Assembly: GCA_024305405.1 (NCBI GenBank)
Contig: JAKNDB010000085.1
Span: 1,913,001-1,977,000, forward strand
DNA from: Dirofilaria immitis
Lineage: Eukaryota > Nematoda > Chromadorea > Rhabditida > Onchocercidae
Length of the DNA stretch: 64,000 nt
Direction: 5' to 3'
The position numbers and the translations under genes were made by a program. Under the pieces are notes generated by a model that saw nothing but the letters and a program-made list of their open reading frames with translations, did no database searches and was not told the origin of the DNA. Below are positions 61,714-64,000 of this stretch, piece by piece; the first letter of the stretch is position 1, and the number at the start of each line of letters is the position of its first letter.

Positions 61714-63775
61714 ATGTTGCTACAAATTAAATTTTGCGGTAAAATTTTTAATTTTAATAAAATTTGGACCAAATTTTATATAATTTAAGGAAACAGCTTA
61801 AAATACTTCAAAAATCTTCTAATTCGGAATTTAAATTTCTAAATCTTATGCTAGAAAATTTCTAATTTTTTTTAGTTTTATCATGCTTGGCTGTAACAAG
61901 CGGATGGACAACAGAAGGGAATAGAAAATTAGAAGAAGCATTAATGAAATCCTATAATCGGAAGCATCGTCCAGTAAAAAAGATTCGACAACGATGCAAA
62001 TTCAAATTTATCTTTTAATCGGGCATATTGAAAAAGTGGTATACGAGTTTTTGATTGCTTTTCAAATACATTAATTTGCATAAGTTAATTAATTAAATCA
62101 ACCATTGTTATATTAGTTTTTTGCAAACTGCTAAAGCTGCCAAAGTTTTTTTCTTCAATTTAATCATTACTTTTCAGTACTTTTTTATTGAGAAATTTTA
62201 ATATTGTTAGTTGCGAAATAAAAATGATAGGATGAACATGAACAAACGATGTTACTTCATGGATTATTATGGACATCATGGATCGATGAATACTTAAAAT
62301 GGGATCCTAGCAAATATAATAATACAAGGCGAATTGCAATTGAAAGTTGGAAAATTTGGCAACCTGCTCTTTCGCTTTACAATAGGTTTTTGCATTAATT
62401 TTTTTATCGAGACATTTTCTTTATTTGCTGCTGTATCAGTTGATATTGATCATCATTCTAATTTTTCGATAATTTCGATTCATTTAGAATATTTCATAAA
62501 TTTAAACTTCTCAATAGTATTGTTAATTTCAACTTCCTTGGAATAATTGCTAATCTTAACAAATAAAATTAAATTTCAAATTTATCAATCAATATTAACT
62601 GATGCATTTTGAATACTAAGTTGAATGTTAAGTATGAAATTAGATTTTTATATGCTGAAATAATTTTTTTTTCAAACAACAGCAATAACATATAATTTAT
62701 TATTCAATTATCACTATTTGCATAAGAATAATCTTTAAACTTTCATTTAGCCAAAGATATTGCAACATTATTTATCAGTTACTTATTTTCAGTTATTTAT
62801 TCTTTCATTACATTTCAGTGCACGTGGAAATAGTTGGTATTTATATATGAGTGGTTTACCAGCATCTGTAAATAATGATGGCAAAGTTTGGGCATCTGGA
62901 TCTTTTAGCTTTCATGTAACATGCTTGTTTGATTTTACTAATTATCCATACGACGAACAGGTAATTCTATTGCTCCAATTTCTATCAAATTCAATTGACT
63001 GATACATATGTATTCCAAAATATATTTTAACTGATTTCAGTATTAATCTTAATTTTTTTATTTTCTCTTTTAAATTTCTCCATATTTCATTCAGGTTATC
63101 TAAAATTTGATGCATATTTTTGCTCTTTACATATTATATCCTATCATTTTTTTTTCAATTTAAATACTCTTAATGCTCTATCTCATTTAATTGCATATTT
63201 TATATTTTTCAAACAACGAATGTCATAATTTCTTCTTTATTTGTAATTTAAAGAAGAAAATTAATTCTTCTCTAATTACTAAATTAATGAATTTCAATTT
63301 TTATTTAATATAATATCAGTTTTCTCCCTGATTTATCAGAGGTTTGATTTGTTAATTCGATTACAGGAGTGTCCCATTGTGATTGCCGATTGGATATATG
63401 ATCTTTCTAAAGTAAATTTATCAGATCCATCTGGAAATACCGGTTTGAATAAACCAACAATCAAACTTAGTTATGATCCGCTTGACAATACAAACACGAA
63501 ACGTTATGTTGCAGGTATATACGTTAAAAAATAAGAAATATTGATTCAATAATAAGGATTGAACTTTATCAATTTGATCTACAATTTTTATTTTTATCAT
63601 CATCCTTTATTTAGTTTGTAAAAATAAAGTATAATTCAAATTATTAGATCGGAACTAGGATACTTACTTTAATTTAATGTTTTGTTGTTTAGGATGTTGG
63701 GAAGTGAAAGATACATGGCGTCGTCAATGTTATTGGGGACCAACAGGTTGCAAGGATGAACCACCAGATAGTCAG
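61714..63775 (+). CDS. Cys-loop ligand-gated ion channel subunit, extracellular part
   Basis: Member of the nicotinic-receptor superfamily, cut by the window end. Exons: 61714-61738, 61876-62038, 62231-62385, 62819-62960, 63367-63514 and 63693-63775. A signal peptide spans the first splice ([18 protein letters not shown]). Then [15 protein letters not shown] (first helix); [15 protein letters not shown] (first strand); [18 protein letters not shown] with the family [22 protein letters not shown]; and [15 protein letters not shown]. The cys-loop [15 protein letters not shown] has exactly 13 residues between cysteines, followed by IADWIYD. Loop C region: [17 protein letters not shown], without adjacent cysteines. 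One base seems to be missing in the A-run at 61976-61981. The pore helices are outside the window, so cation or anion selectivity cannot be read. Confidence 0.9.
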
Positions 63776-64000
63776 GTATGAAATATCATTAAAATATTTA
63801 CAATTCAAATTTTAATTAGAAAATTTATTTTAATTAGAAAATTTTTCAAAGGAGCCAAGTCTGGATACTTCAACAATAACAACGATTGCATAAATATTGA
63901 AATCTAAAATAGTAACTATTGAAACACAAAAACGAAAAGATGTCATGGAAATTGAAACATATCAAGATTATATTATGATATTGACAGTTGAAGATTCATG
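63776..64000. other. Probable intron of the channel gene to window end
   Basis: This follows the donor CAG/GTATGA. No next exon with transmembrane sequence is recognisable before the edge. Confidence 0.5.

Noticed and set aside
1..64000. tRNA, rRNA or spliced-leader RNA genes
   Set aside because: I saw no cloverleaf with a TTCGANNC loop, no rRNA core sequence and no spliced-leader sequence by eye. A covariance-model scan would be needed to exclude them.

Overview
This is nuclear DNA of a nematode, probably a spirurid or filarial type. It is very AT-rich, genes are split by 100-300 bp introns with GT..AG ends and TTTCAG-like acceptors, and the recognisable genes are animal-type. They are pyruvate dehydrogenase E2, an SLC52 riboflavin transporter, nematode-type seven-transmembrane chemoreceptor-like genes, a cys-loop ligand-gated channel subunit and a PP1-like phosphatase. 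No bacterial, CRISPR, tRNA or rRNA feature was seen.

Layout. 1-2.1 kb: 3' half of the PDC-E2 gene (+). 3.8-11.9 kb: two tandem copies (-) of a multi-exon gene I cannot name. The second copy carries a dead fragment of the E2 gene beside it, so the whole block was duplicated. 11.9-12.6 kb: a decayed BEL/Pao-like retroelement fragment (-). 13.5-16.1 kb: unit A of a repeat carrying two C2H2 zinc-finger genes. 17.0-21.3 kb: riboflavin transporter (-). 23.4-30.1 and 46.7-52.2 kb: two arms of a large, nearly identical inverted duplication, each with a zinc-finger copy (B, C) and dead receptor exons. The 16.6 kb spacer (30.1-46.7 kb) holds three receptor genes plus remnants. 52.2-56.6 kb: a minisatellite, a fourth decayed receptor gene and unassigned DNA. 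56.7-59.4 kb: a PP1-fold pseudophosphatase (-). 59.6-61.0 kb: a secreted or membrane cysteine-rich protein (-). 61.7 kb to the end: a cys-loop channel subunit (+), cut by the window edge.

Two themes stand out. First, nearly every gene, including housekeeping PDC-E2, has single-base frameshifts. Most can be explained as one base lost from an A/T run, so much of the apparent gene death may be base-calling or assembly error. Second, the middle of the window is built from duplicated blocks: a tandem copy, an inverted copy, a mosaic zinc-finger paralogue and a receptor pair sharing a roughly 650 bp near-identical stretch. Ancient decay (dead E2 fragment, dead receptor exons, retroelement) and very recent copying (the inverted arms) lie side by side.

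All exon borders were placed by eye from splice signals and family similarity. No search or alignment was run.
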